A stretch of DNA of 64,000 nucleotides, from NCBI GenBank assembly GCA_028023455.1, contig JAQFVV010000021.1, positions 3,620,853 through 3,684,852 of the forward strand. The letters are read 5' to 3'. Below the pieces are notes generated by a model, which saw nothing but the letters and a program-made list of their open reading frames with translations, did no database searches and was not told the origin of the DNA. The stretch is from Epiperipatus broadwayi. Lineage: Eukaryota > Onychophora > Udeonychophora > Euonychophora > Peripatidae. The translations under genes and the position numbers were made by a program. This document shows positions 35,453-46,849 of this stretch, piece after piece (the stretch's first letter is position 1; every line of letters starts with the position of its first letter).

Positions 35453-36345
35453 TTTTTTTCGATTTTACTGCCCTCTTTAGAAAACCGTCCGCATTTATTT
35501 GTACATTTTATGCTGTGTATTGTTATTATTGTATAGATATTTAATCTTAATTAATTAAACGCATTTTTTTTTTAAAAAAAAAAATGTCTTTATTCAGAAG
35601 GTTAACTGTATTTACACTGAAAACCAATATATAGTTGTACGTCATGTTTGCCTAATTTTTTGTAATAATAATAAAATGAACTATTGATTCGTAAAAGGTT
35701 AGACTTCAAGCATATTTAGGCAGCCCTGCCTTCTATGAAAGTAGAAAGGATTTAGAAATCAGTTTGGTTGCTGTGTCTTGATTATTTATTAAAACACTAG
35801 ATATAATTGTATAATCAATAATACTCATAAAGGTAAAGGAGGCGTTAGGGTAGTAATAAAATTAAATATTTTAATTGTGGTTAATTTAAATATAGATATT
35901 GTAAATGTGTGAATTTTGCTTGATTGCATTTCCAATACATAAGGAAGAAGAGAATTTTGCTTGATGTAAATTTTTCAAAATCTGATTAGAGAATATCATT
36001 TGTAACTCAGATGTTGAATGATAAGTAGTTTGGATGCATGGTTGTTGATGAAATATATTATCGTGTTTTAACAATTTAAGGCAGAAAACAGAATTTCCAA
36101 ATAATTAAAATAATACAGCAGAAAGGTTATTTAAAAGGAATTAGTGTTATATAAATTGTTTACCTATGTGGTGATTGGGAAAGTGGTTAAATGAATGGAG
36201 AATAACAATTGGAGAAAATAGATATATAGAGAAAGCCTTAGCTAGATTGAATAGAAATATTACCAAGTTCACCATTTCTTTTATTTTGCTGTAATATCTT
36301 AAAATTTCCTTCCACTTCTTATTTACATTGCTGAATTATATATAT
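35453..36345. other. No gene recognised
   Basis: AT-rich. If the candidate exon is real, the first few hundred bases would hold its promoter, but I see no TATA or other motif that I would defend. Confidence 0.35.
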
Positions 36346-36501
36346 AATATAATATACCATACACTTCCTACAATGCACTTTTAACATATGATTTATTTTA
36401 TCTCCTCTTGCTTACAATGTAAGCAAGAGAAGATAAAAATAAATCATATGTTAAAAGTGCATTGTGAAGTGTAAATTAAGAAGTGTATGGTATATTATAT
36501 T
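36346..36501. repeat. Palindrome, arms about 70 bp
   Basis: AATATAATATACCATACACT on the left, AGTGTATGGTATATTATATT on the right; inside, AATGCACTTTTAACATATGA pairs with TCATATGTTAAAAGTGCATT. Centre at TTACAATGTAA. The right arm has a 15-bp insertion. Confidence 0.8.
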
Positions 36502-36514
36502 TTTAATATCTTAT

Positions 36515-36764
36515 ATAAATACAATTTATCCGCTGTACTTAAACACTTTTTAGCAAAAACCTTTTATTGTACATATATGCATACACAATCTTTTGTTTGA
36601 CTATCCTGCAGTCTTCTTCAGAGCCACTTGGATAAAATTAAAGAAAAAGTGGCTCTGAAGAAGATTGCAGGACAGTTGAAATGTTAAGATTGTGTATGCA
36701 TATATGTACAATAAAAGGTTTTTGTTAAAAAGTGTTTAAAGTACAGTGGATAAATTGCATTTAT
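36515..36764. repeat. Palindrome with two family P hairpin motifs
   Basis: ATAAATACAATTTATCCGCT pairs with AGTGGATAAATTGCATTTAT, and TTGTACATATATGCATACAC with its reverse near 36694. The centre (36600-36670) carries CTCTGAAGAAGAYTGCAGGA in both orientations, on either side of a 26-bp loop. It directly follows another palindrome, so two inverted dimers are side by side. Confidence 0.8.
36590..36690. ncRNA. Paired family P hammerhead-like hairpins, opposite strands
   Basis: On each strand: CTGAAGA, an extra A, GAYTG pairing with TAGTC or CAGTT around CAGGA, then GAAAT on the right copy and CAAAC on the left. The left copy has lost the G of GAAA. Helix I is not apparent. Confidence 0.35.
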
Positions 36765-37640
36765 TTAGATTGAATAGAAATAGGTAGTGAACAAGTCTGG
36801 AAATTTTGAAAAAGGATGGCACATTAATGAACTGTTTAGGAAATTATATTAAAATAATTGCTAAACTTATTCCTTAGGAAGTACAGAGTCAGCAGTGATT
36901 GCATACATGTTGTAGAGATAATGGAACTGCACACAGTGTTGCCCAAATGCTACACATACAATTATTGCATAGATTATGAAGTGCCATACAGCAATAATAA
37001 GCTCACCAGATAAGCCAAGCAGAACACCAATTGTAAAACATACAGAAATTAAATCACATGATCATGAAACTGATCAGAAGATGATGCAAGAAAATGCCCT
37101 ATGTGCCCATTACTTTATATCAAAGCTTAGGTACTCCAAAACTAGCTCAAAAGAAGAGACTGCTGTTATATTATCTTAAACATATTCTCAATGGTGAGCT
37201 TGCCCAAACTATAGAGCTCTCTAGATCAGATTCAGTGTATAATGTGGTGACTAATAAAACAACAATTACTAATACAAATAGCCAATGGCACAAAGAGTCA
37301 ATCAAATAAACAAGATCAGTAAATTTGATGTTTACAGAAAGACATAGAGCTGGTTATAAAATTGAGGTCTATTTGAGAGACAGATTGGTGTTGCTAAGTC
37401 AAATTCAAAATAGTAATTCATTGTTTTGGAATTATTCTCACAGTAATGCATGTTATCCATTATTTTCAGAATGCAGTTAGGTATACTCATGTTTGGAGTA
37501 GGAAGCTGTTGCCAGTAATAGTATCAGATGTGTCAAAAACATAAACCTATTTTGATGCAAGTATTAGTTATTTTAAAGCAAGCCAAGGCACTCCAACCCA
37601 CTAATTGTTGCTGATAATAATTGCATATTTTTAATCCCAC
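36765..37640. other. No gene recognised; coding-like stretch at 37094-37309
   Basis: A plus-strand frame at 37094-37309 reads YQSLGTPKLAQKKRLLLYYL and looks less random than its neighbours, but I cannot assign a family. The frame upstream (36976-37179) is offset. It could be part of an old processed gene copy or chance. Confidence 0.2.
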
Positions 37641-37644
37641 TAAT

Positions 37645-38695
37645 TAAAAGGGATTTGAATTCAGACTTTCACACTAACCATTACACATGTCCACACACGT
37701 GAAAAAGATAAATGATCTCTATTTTATGTTTAATCAGCAGTAATCAGTTGGTCCAAATAATCACCTCTCACACATATATAAGTGCTCAGTTTATATTAAG
37801 TTAGCAAATCTTCAAAGTTTAATGGACAGACAACCTTCTCCATTCTTCAACTCTTCACCCATCCATACCATTGAAAATCTAATGATGGACTGTTCAAACC
37901 TATGTTGATGCCAATATTGTCATACCCATGTTGACCTTAAGTCACTCTGATCCCTTATATATATGATTTTAATATGTCCCTCTAAATACACAGATGAATG
38001 GTCAGAATTCAGGCTGAATCTGTAATAAATCAATTCTAGTATATTTTAAACACTGTACTTTAAGATGTAATTAATGGGGATTTGAACTTAGACTTTCAAG
38101 ATTTCTTCAGCTATCCACCCCATCTTATATAACTGATACATATGACCACATACATGTGGAAAAGATAAATGATCTTCAATATACATACTTCATGCTGAAC
38201 CATTTCACTCATCAGTTGGTCCAGATCCCCTTTAATTACATTTTAAAGTTTGGTATTTACAATATATTAGTATTGATTTATTATAGATTCAGCCTCAATT
38301 CTGCCCATCCCTCAGTGTATTTAGAGGGATATATTAAGATTTTATATATGAGGAGTCAGAGTGACTTAAGGTCAACATGGATATGACAACAATATTGGCA
38401 TCAACAAGGGTTTGAGTATTCAATCATTAGATTTTCAATGGGGTGGATGGCTGAAGAGTTGGAGGATGGAGAATATTAAAGTCTTTCCATTAAAGTTTGA
38501 AGATTTTCTATTTTAATATAAACTGAGCACTGACACAAAATATGGTATATGAGCTGAGTTCAGCACAAAATATGGTATATTGGAGATCAGTTATCTTTTC
38601 ACATGTGTGTTATCATGTGTCTCAGTTATATAAAATAAAGTGAATAGCTGAAGAAAGTGTGAACGTCTGAATTCAAATCCCCTTTTCCGTATTTA
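37645..38695. repeat. Large inverted repeat of F2-type units
   Basis: The left arm (about 37645-38050) and the right arm (about 38250-38695) are reverse complements over some 400 bp. Anchors include GGGATTTGAATTCAGAC at both ends, ATGCCAATATTG, and GACCTTAAGTCACTCTGA. A third partial unit (about 38075-38235) repeats the left end in the same orientation. Terminal words match F2 (17015-17305), including decayed hammerhead cores: CTGATGAGTG survives on the minus strand near 38210 but helix II is lost. Confidence 0.75.
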
Positions 38696-38728
38696 CAATA
38701 TACTAGTATTGATTTACTATCTAAGTAA

Positions 38729-38815
38729 AATATTTACTAAGGCAATAAATCTAAAGCATGTGCGGTTGAAAATGCGAAGGTAGGGACCTCTGCAGGTCTT
38801 AACCACAAGTTTACA
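38729..38815 (+). repeat. Single arm of the 32006-32255 family
   Basis: ATTTACTAAGGCAATAAATC, then CGAAGGTAGGGACCTCTGCA and GTCTTAACCACAAG match the arm of the palindrome at 32006-32255. No inverted partner is present. Confidence 0.7.
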
Positions 38816-39360
38816 CATTGGAAGTGTTAAGGATTAGTTATTCTGAAAAAATTCTAAATGTGATTAAGTATTACCTGTTCAGATTTAAATCCCAACATCT
38901 GGAAATGGCACATGGTTGTATTGAAATTATACATACTTACACATCCCAGGTTGTTTGAAGATTGTTTAGATATATATGTAATAAACCATTAGTTCCAGCA
39001 GTTAATTGGTTATCATCTATAAATCCCATATTCCTCGTGTTTAAATGAAACTATTGATTATCAGCAATCTGTTGACAAGACAACATCTGTTGCCAAGGCA
39101 ACACCACAATTAAATAGTAATTCATTTACTATCTGATTGTTTTATTGCCTTGATAACAGGTTGCTGTTATTCTATTAGCTTAACTCATTTTGAAAGCTGT
39201 AATGGTGTGATGTTTTCCAGGTATATACATATATAATTAATTGTAGTAAAAATATATATTCCAACATTTTGTCCATACTGGTCATAAACTGGATAATAAA
39301 TATTTTAAAGTTTATATATATATATGCATTTAAACATAAATAACGTTCAATACATGTTGT
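38816..39360. other. No gene recognised
   Basis: AT-rich. At 39060-39180 TTGCCAAGGCAACA and TTGCCTTGATAACAGG resemble the tail of the repeats at 53207 and 62310. Confidence 0.4.
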
Positions 39361-40045
39361 AGGCTGCAGAAAGGAGTTTGCTATTAACTGAAAGGAGACC
39401 CTTTGATTCCTCTTGGGGGCTTCAAAGGAACCGAGCAGGGCAAATTCCTAATGTCCACTCCATACATTCTTGTCATTGCAGCTGTTATTACTATGCGATA
39501 ATTCATATAGTATACGAACATGGATGGGCTGCTCACCAACATGCATTAGCCGGCATGGTAAGTTTATTGGCTTTTTACCTCTGAGTTTAAGATCAAGAAA
39601 CACCATGATATTTCTTCTCAGTTGCCTGATAAGGCAGAATGAATATTTGTGTAAATGATAAATATTTTCCCCAATATATATAATTATGACAGACAAAAAT
39701 AAATCATTGCCCTTATTCCCAGAAGGCTGTAAAGTCACCAACCAAGGCAGCAGTTGATGGAGTGCTAAGAATCCCCTGATTGCAGACCCAGGCTGCCAAT
39801 TGGTGAGGACTTGTCCTTTAGGTACTTACAACTGCAGATCACTTTCAAGTGAATGAATATTTAAAGAATTAGAGGAAGAACTGTCTTATATTAAATGGGA
39901 CATTATTGGACTTTGTAAAGTTAGAAGAAAAGGTGAAGAGACAATTGAGTTAAAAAGTGGACATGTACTCTATTATAAAGGCACAAATATTGGAAATACA
40001 AGTGGAGTATGATTCATTATAAATAAAAAGTGGAAGAACAACTTT

Positions 40046-40495
40046 GTGGAGATTGATGGTGTATCAGACAGAGTGGCAAGATTAGTTTTACAACTTAATA
40101 GCAGATACCAAATGCAGATAATTCAGGTTTATGCCCCAACAAGTTCTCACAGTGATGAAGTAGTAGAAGATTTTTATATGGATGTACAAAAGGCTTTTGA
40201 TCAGAGTAAACAACATTTTAAAATTGTTATGGGAGACTTTAATGCTAGAATTGGTAAACAAATGAAAGATGAAAGTGCTGTAGGTAATTGTGGTTATGGT
40301 AATAGAAATGAGAGAGGACATAGACTAGTGAAGTTTGCTGAAAAAGAAAAACTTTACATTATGAATTCTTTTTTTGAGAAAAATGTTAAAAGGAAATGGA
40401 CATGGAAGCATCCCAATGAAGGTACAGCAGAATTGGATTATATTTTGACCATAGAAAATACATATTTCAAGATTGTAATGTTTAGTAAGATGTAA
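40046..40495 (+). pseudogene. LINE AP endonuclease domain (copy 3)
   Basis: Reads SDRVARLVLQLNSRYQMQII, QVYAPTSS, GDFNARIGKQM, NERGHRLVKFAEKEK and ELDYILT. It overlaps residues 130-256 of the copy 1 endonuclease and keeps the correct frame past the point where copy 1 is shifted. The N-terminal part is upstream in another frame (39690-40010; TAG and TGA stops, with LGTYNCRSLSSE recognisable near 39820). The frame ends at a deletion before the final catalytic His motif. Confidence 0.8.
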
Positions 40496-40650
40496 GATAC
40501 GTGTTAATGCAAAACTAGAGAGTTAAAAATTTATTAAGAAAAACAATTTTTACAGTTGACATTCCTAATCTTCGGAAACATTCTAATGAATTTAAATTAG
40601 AACTTACAAATCGGTTTCAAATATTAGTAGATTTTGAACATGACTCAGAT

Positions 40651-42303
40651 TTGAATGAAATTAATATGAAAATAACTGATACAATTTTAAAAAGTGCAAC
40701 AAAGATAGCTGGTAGAAAAAAGCAGCAATTGACCAATAAAATTTCTACTGAGACTAGAAAATTTATGGAGAAAAGAAGGAATATGAAGATATACAAAAAT
40801 GATGCATTAAAAAGCATTGAATATCTAGAATTTTGTAAAATGGTACGGAAAAGAGTTGAAAATGATATAAGAAAGTATAATTGTGAACTAGCAAGGAAAT
40901 AAATAAATATAAGTCTCAAAAATGTAAAACAACATTTTGGTATTGGTAGGAAATTTATATCTGCAATAAGAAAAAAAGATGGAATTATTACTAAAAAGAG
41001 AGATGACATTATGAAATGGGTAGAAGACTTTTGTCAAGAATTATATAGTAATAAAGAACAAGTACCTCCTATTTCTATTACTTCTTCTGAATTGCCCAGA
41101 AATTTTAACTGAAGAAGTGAAACACGCAATTAAATGTATGAAGAAAGGAAAGGCTCCTGGTAATGATGAAATTATAATTGATATATTAAAAGAAGCAGGT
41201 GAAGAAATAGAATTTTTTTTTAGCAAAGTTATATACCAGATGATTGGAAGAATGCAATAATAATATTAATATTTAAAAAAGGTGATAAAGAAGATATTAG
41301 AAATTACAGACCTCCTATTTCTATTACATCTTCTGAATTGCCCAGAAATTTTAACTGAAGAAGTGAAACACGCAATTAAATGTATGAAGAAAGGAAAGGC
41401 TCCTGGTAATGATGAAATTATAATTGATATATTAAAAGAAGCAGGTGAAGAAATAGAATTTTTTTTAGCAAAGTTATATACCAGATGATTGGAAGAATAC
41501 CGTAATAATATTAATATTTAAAAAAGGTGATAAAGAAGATATTAGAAATTACAGACCTATCAGCCTTTTATCAGTTTTATTCAAAATTTTTATCAAGACA
41601 ATTACAACTCGTCTACAAAGAACATTGGATTTCCACCAACCAAGGGAACAAGCTGGATTTAAAAGTGGTTTTAGTACAGTAGATCATATCCAGGTATTGA
41701 GAGAAGTTATAGAAAAGACAAATGAATATGAGTTGCCATTATGTTTTGGATTTGTAGATTGTGAAAAGGCATTTGATTCTATAAACATTTCTTCAGTGAT
41801 TAAAGCATTAGATCATCAGGGTATAGATCCAGGATATTGTCATATTTTAAAGAATATTTATAAAAATGCAACAGCAACAATCAGATTACATAATGATACT
41901 GGAAAAGTCAACATTGAGAAAGGTGTAAGACAAGGTGACTCCTTATCTCCAAAACTTTTACTGCAGTGTTGCAAGAAGTATTTTGTGGATTAAAATGGGA
42001 AACTAAAGGAGTGAAAGTAAATGGAGATTATTTAAGTCATTTAGATTTTGAAGATGATAGTTATTTTTGCAAATAATGCTTCGGAGCTGCAGGAAATGTT
42101 GCAGGAGTTATCAAATGAAAGTAGGACTAAAGATAAATGTTAAAAAGACTAAAGTAATGTTTAATCGATTTGCTCAAAATATGAAAATAAAGATTGATTA
42201 TGATGAATTAGAAGAAGTTAACAGTTACAAATACCTTGGTCAGATTATTAATACAGATGGAAACATAATGGATGTAATTAATCATAGAATTAAACTTGGT
42301 TAA
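40651..42303 (+). pseudogene. LINE reverse transcriptase (copy 3), fragmented
   Basis: Segments in several frames: 40651-40902 (KIAGRKKQQLTNKIS linker), 41282-41488 (KKGKAPGNDEIIIDIL), 41625-41993 (REQAGFKSGFSTVDHI, FVDCEKAFDSI with first catalytic Asp, GVRQGDSLSPKL), and 42067-42303 (VGLKINVKKTKVMFNRF). The region of the Asp pair (near 42045) is shifted and reads FEDD. It contains the duplication at 41067-41554. Non-functional. Confidence 0.85.
41067..41554 (+). repeat. 244-bp tandem duplication inside LINE copy 3
   Basis: The block beginning CCTCCTATTTCTATTAC at 41067 recurs at 41311 and runs to GAAATTACAGACC. The two units are almost identical, so the duplication is recent relative to the insertion. 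Copies 1 and 2 have a single unit. Confidence 0.9.
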
Positions 42304-42324
42304 AGTGCTTTTGGTAGAAATACC

Positions 42325-42800
42325 TTGATACTAAAAGGAAATTTGCCTATGTGTTTGAAAAGGAAGATGTTTAACAAATGTGTTTTACCAGTTCTTATTT
42401 ATGGATCTGAGACTTGGACACTTAATAGAAGAGCAATACAGAGACTCCAGACCACTCAAAGAAGGATGGAGAGATTCATGTTGGGAGTAACAAGAAGAGA
42501 TCAAAAACACAATGTATGGGTAAGAGAACAAACAAGTGTTACTGACCTCATTGAAAAAATTTAAAGATTGAAGTGAAGTTGGGCTAGACATATTGCTAGA
42601 AAAGATGATAATAGATGGACAATTGAAATCTTAAACTGGATTCCAAGAGATTGTAAAAGACCCAGAAAGGGGCCACATGGGAGATGGATGGATGAAATAA
42701 GAGTGTGCAGGGGTGATGTGGAGAAGAGAAGCTAAAGATCGGAGAAGATGGATTAAACTTGGTGAGACTTTCATCCTGCAGTGGATTGATAATAGTTAAT
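42325..42800 (+). pseudogene. LINE C-terminal region (copy 3)
   Basis: MCLKRKMFNKCVLPVLIYGS, ETWTLNRRAIQRLQTTQRRM and VTDLIEKI in one frame to 42564, then a TAA and the WARHIARKDDNRWTIEILNW part in the same direction. It ends just before the GATGAT tail. Confidence 0.8.
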
Positions 42801-42899
42801 GATGATGATGATGACCTGCTATAGGGCAAAGATTTTTCTAATATTCTCCAGTATCAAAAAAATTTAGTTGCCTTCATATTTTGTTGTGTAAAATCAATT

Positions 42900-43210
42900 T
42901 AAATATCACATGATCACGATTTCATAGGCTTATACCTGCTGTTAATAAGAGTACCAAACTCTCCAATCAATAATGCCACCAAGTGCAAGCCTTTGTAATC
43001 AAGGTAAAAGGCGGGAGGGTTGCATTAGATTCTAATATCTAGGTGCAGTGCTCTCAATTCAAGGTTCCTTACTAATGAAAGCCACAATCTAGAAACTTGT
43101 CTAAGGATGTTGGATGATTAGGCACTAGATAGGGTTTCTATGCACAAACCTCCCTGCATCCATTGATTACAAGGGATTGCACTTGGTGGCACTACTGTAT
43201 GAGAATTTGA
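42900..43210. repeat. F1 hammerhead repeat
   Basis: Left end AAATATCACATGATCACGAT, then the AATGCCACCAAGTGCAAGC block; right end CATCCATTGATTACAAGGGA and GCACTTGGTGGCACTACTGT, its inverse. The middle holds GGAGGGTTGCATTAGATTCT and one hammerhead core. The left arm is shortened. Confidence 0.75.
43060..43113 (+). ncRNA. F1 hammerhead-like ribozyme
   Basis: Helix I TCCTTA pairs perfectly with TAAGGA, and CAA distally with TTG. The core is CTAATGA (G5 changed to A), helix II AGC.CACAA.TCT is weakened, GAAAC, TT, GTC. Helix I is a compensated version of the CTCCTCA/TGGGGA pair of other copies. Core damage suggests it is inactive. Confidence 0.55.
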
Positions 43211-44184
43211 TATTCTTATTAATATCAATTTACCTGTAGTTTTGACACTTCTTTATTGATTTGCACTTTATGCTTGGATCTTTTTTAAAAACTTGTTCTT
43301 TATGATTATTTCAATAATAGAATATTTTTCTGAAAGTTTTTCACTCTTATTTGAGGCACTATTTGAGACAAGGTGAGACAGCAGTTTGTAATAGAGCTAT
43401 ACAAAATAATTTGAATAAAGCTAAAGAGAGGTAGCTTCAGTTTCAAAAGCACTGATCCTGAACAGATCATACATACTAAATAATATTTGCAGATTTGAGG
43501 AATGTACTATGCACAGATGGAAAGTCATATGTTGAATTTATAGAAATATAACTATATCATCATGAGATTTCCCTCCCCCCATTTCATTTAATGACTAATG
43601 GTTACAGCTGATATGCTGCTGGGCATCTTGGTTACCAGTGTCAGCATTCTGAGAAATTACAATATTTTAGCTTTTTGTTCATTTTTGACCATAATACACA
43701 ATTTAACTACTGTAGGTGACTGGAAAATAGAGATAATAACATTTCATTTCTCACATTGGATGGCATATTGATTGGATTATTATTGGTTATGTGGTCCTGA
43801 ATTTTTTGTCAGTATTCAACATAAAAAACAGTCATACTATCAGGTTTTTCATTTTGTATTCATGTCTTCGGAATTTGAAATTCTTTACCGAGTCTTTTTA
43901 GCCCTGTAATCTTTTTGTTAGAGGGTCACATCATCTCTATAAGATTAAATATATGTTCTTCAGATCAAGATCTTAAATTTCTAATGTATTAACATTTAGA
44001 TTGCATCTACATGAAATCCAGACTTAATTTTTACAAGTAAGGGAAAGTTTGTGAAATAATAATGATCTATTACTTATTCTCTAGAAGTTTCTCAGATTAA
44101 TGATTTTACAGGAATAACTAAATATGTAATATTTATTCAGCATATTTTTCACTTTCCCATTGTAAATGCTCCAACACAGATGCA
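43211..44184. other. No gene recognised
   Basis: AT-rich with no supported feature. Confidence 0.4.
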
Positions 44185-44440
44185 AACTGTCCATACAGTA
44201 GCACCACACAGTGCAAGCCAGAGTAATCAATGGATGCAGGAAGGTTTGTGCACAAAATCCCTATCTAGTGCCTCATCATCCAATATCCCCTGACTAATAA
44301 ATAGGCACTAGATAAAGATTTTATGCACAAACCTTCCTGCATCCATTGATTACTCTGGCTTTCACTGAGTGGTGCTACTGTATGGGAGTTTTGTCTCTCA
44401 CCTTGTGTAAACATAAAGAATGGTAATCATGTGATGTTTA
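44185..44440. repeat. F1 foldback with hammerheads deleted
   Basis: Clean arms: ACAGTAGCACCACACAGTGC and GCCAGAGTAATCAATGGATG on the left (44199), and CATCCATTGATTACTCTGGC then GAGTGGTGCTACTGTA on the right (about 44340-44385). The centre reads CCTGACTAATAAATAGGCAC, so the whole hammerhead region between the two arms is missing. It shows what an F1 dimer looks like after loss of the cores. The right flank carries the reverse of the ATCACATGAT end. Confidence 0.8.
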
Positions 44441-46050
44441 GTGTCAAAGCTCAACTTGAAAAGCTCTTGTATGATGCTGAAAACTAATATTAAATATTTA
44501 AATAATAACTATTAAATGTAATGTTTATTGGATATATACATTTGCAACCAAATTTGTAATATTTGTTTATCATAGACATGTAAAATTATTAATTAATGTA
44601 ATGATAGGGATCACATACATGGGTGATTAGTACACTGGAAAAGTGGTAGATTGACTTTCAACTGGAAGTCATGTTGGTTAATTGCCTAAATTATGCATTA
44701 ATTATTGAATATCACATGACTTCAGGATATATTAACCATATGTCTATTATATGATAGAAATTTTGTTTCATTGTCTGATCGGAAAGACTTGTGGTAAACC
44801 AAATTAATTTCAGTAATTTATTTTTTTTTTAAAAAAAGTTAGCGATTAAAGTTTTTTGTATCATTTTTTAAAAAAATGGTGAAAAGTCATAAACTTTTGA
44901 ATAAAGTAAAAAAAAAGTCTTATCATATAAGAAGAAAAATTGTCGAAATATTAATTATGCAAAGTCATACATTAATAACCACAAATTAGTTGCATTTAAT
45001 CTTTAATATAAAATTACAATATATTTGTATTAAAGAAATATAATAATTTTTATTAATGTTAAAGTTGTTAAAAACAGAAATTATCTATGAATGTAAGATA
45101 ATAAAATGCTACCTATAAATTGGGTTAATATAAATTTATTAATGCTAGATCTGTTTCCTTTGACTTTGTCATTTATAGAATGCTTAAGTCATCAGGGCCT
45201 ATCGGACCATAATACGTTTAAATTCTCATTCCCCAACCCATATGTTAGCGGGGGGGTGCCATTATCATTGAAGCTTTTGATTGAGAGCTGTAAGTTGTGC
45301 AGATATGCATATAACAGTCATTTTTTAATTATATTTTATTATTCAGTCTGGTTTAGATACACACAATATGTCTAGAATGATGATTTAAATGCAATGTCAT
45401 TTGATAGTCATGAGTTACTCAAACACTCTAGATGACAAAAATGCGGAAAACTCTGGTTTATCACTTATTATGTAAGCTAAAAAGAAGTGATTTTTTTTAT
45501 AATTACCATTATGTAAATAAAAAGTAGCAATAGTTATTGGACCTACTGTTGAGACATGATTCATGTTGAAATGCACCTTGATATTTTTCTTCTATCTTCA
45601 ACCATAAGTTTAAAACAAATGCAATGACTTTTTATGTTGTTGAGAAATTAATAATGGCATAACGGTATCTGATATTATTCCATGTTATATATTGCAAAAA
45701 TTTCCATCTAATATTTTTATATTTTTATTTGGAGAAATTTTTTAAACTGGTATCAACTTCTGCCATTCATAAGTATGACATTCTGCCTACTTGAAAAATT
45801 CTTATAATTCTACTCAATGTGAAACAATGTTTAATTGTTGATTGTGACTATCATTAACTATCAAGATATCATCATATCTCACTACTGCCTAATAATGATA
45901 TTTAATACTAAGACACTGTTGCTTTTAATTTTTATGCCCATGATCTTTGGAACCGGTTGTAAGATCAACATGCTTTCCAAGTTCGATGGTGGAATTTTGA
46001 ATTTGAATCAATTAAAAGAAAAAAAAAACCAAGAAATTCATAATCTTTGA
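44441..46050. other. No gene recognised
   Basis: AT-rich. A possible SINE-like fragment lies at 44610-44690 (ATTAGTACACTGGAAAAGTG). At 45180-45300 a GC-richer unknown segment (GGGCCTATCGGACCATAATA, later GGGGGGGTGCC) fits no family that I know. Confidence 0.35.
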
Positions 46051-46381
46051 TGAAATTATTTATGAAATAAAAAAGAATGGAAAAATATGGAAATTGTCTA
46101 ATCTATAAAAAAGATAGTACGCATGGGAGAAAGAAAAACGTAAATAACCATGTGTGTGTGCTGTAAGTCAGATACATTAATCTTTAACTTGGATTAAAGT
46201 TTATATCTCTGCTAGAGAAAATCTCTAGTTTAATAAATGATTAGAAATAACCATTAAATGTTTATCAAAAAGTTGATATCGTAAAACTTGGGAGTGTAGT
46301 AAATTGATGCTTGAAAGTAAAAATGAGACAATTTGCTCTACATAAATAATCTTCATGTAATAAAGATATATATGACAGATG

Positions 46382-46438
46382 ATGACCTGGCCCAACTGAT
46401 GAGTGCTGGTTCAGCACGAAATGCATCTTGGGGGTTAT
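46382..46438 (+). ncRNA. Hammerhead ribozyme, intact core (unit 1)
   Basis: Helix I distal ATGACC (46382-46387) pairs with GGTTAT (46433-46438). Proximal CCCAA (46391-46395) pairs with TTGGG (46428-46432). CTGATGA at 46396-46402; helix II GTGCT pairs with AGCAC around GGTTC (46403-46417); GAAA at 46418-46421. Helix III is two base pairs closed by the dinucleotide GC (46421-46426), and the cleavage triplet ATC ends at 46427. Every invariant core base is present. Same helix II as 17151-17215, with compensatory differences in distal helix I. Confidence 0.8.
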
Positions 46439-46792
46439 TTGTCTTTTATTGTATCTTTATATGAAATTATTTATGAAATAAAAAAGAATGGAGAAAATAT
46501 GGAAGTTATCTATCTATAAAACAGATATCACGCATGGGAGAAAGAGAAACGTAAATAGCCATGTATGTGTGCTGAAAATCAGATATATTAATCTTTAACT
46601 TGGATTAAAGTTTATATCTGTGCTAGAGAAAATCTTTAGTTTAATAAATGATTAGTAATAATCATTACGTGTTTATCAAAAAGTTGATGACGTAAAAGTT
46701 GGGAGTGGAGCAAATTGATGTTTGAAAGTAAAAATGAGACAATTTGCTCTACATAAATACTCTTCGTGTAATAAAGATATATATCAGAGATG

Positions 46793-46849
46793 ATGACCTG
46801 GCCCAACTGATGAATGTTGGTTTAGCTCGAAATGCATCTTGGGGGTTAT
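46793..46849 (+). ncRNA. Hammerhead-like ribozyme, weakened (unit 2)
   Basis: Same helix I (ATGACC/GGTTAT and CCCAA/TTGGG), CTGATGA and GAAA as unit 1, and the same ATC ending at 46838. Helix II has changed to ATGTT and AGCTC around GGTTT, which pairs poorly and loses the G-C pair at its base. Probably slow or inactive now. Confidence 0.65.

Larger units (their letters stand above)
39361..42830 (+). mobile_element. RTE-like LINE, near full length, broken (copy 3)
   Basis: Same order as copy 1: 5' UTR (39361-39690), endonuclease (39690-40490), RT (40500-42100) and C-terminal tail, ending in GATGATGATGATGACC near 42820. It is broken by several indels, a deletion in the endonuclease end (the GSDHR region is lost near 40490), and an internal 244-bp tandem duplication. 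The C-terminal part keeps KHNVWVREQTS where copy 1 has the microsatellite. Confidence 0.85.

Noticed and set aside
40088-41009. Minus-strand ORFs of 77 and 130 codons
   Set aside because: Shadows of LINE copy 3 on the other strand.
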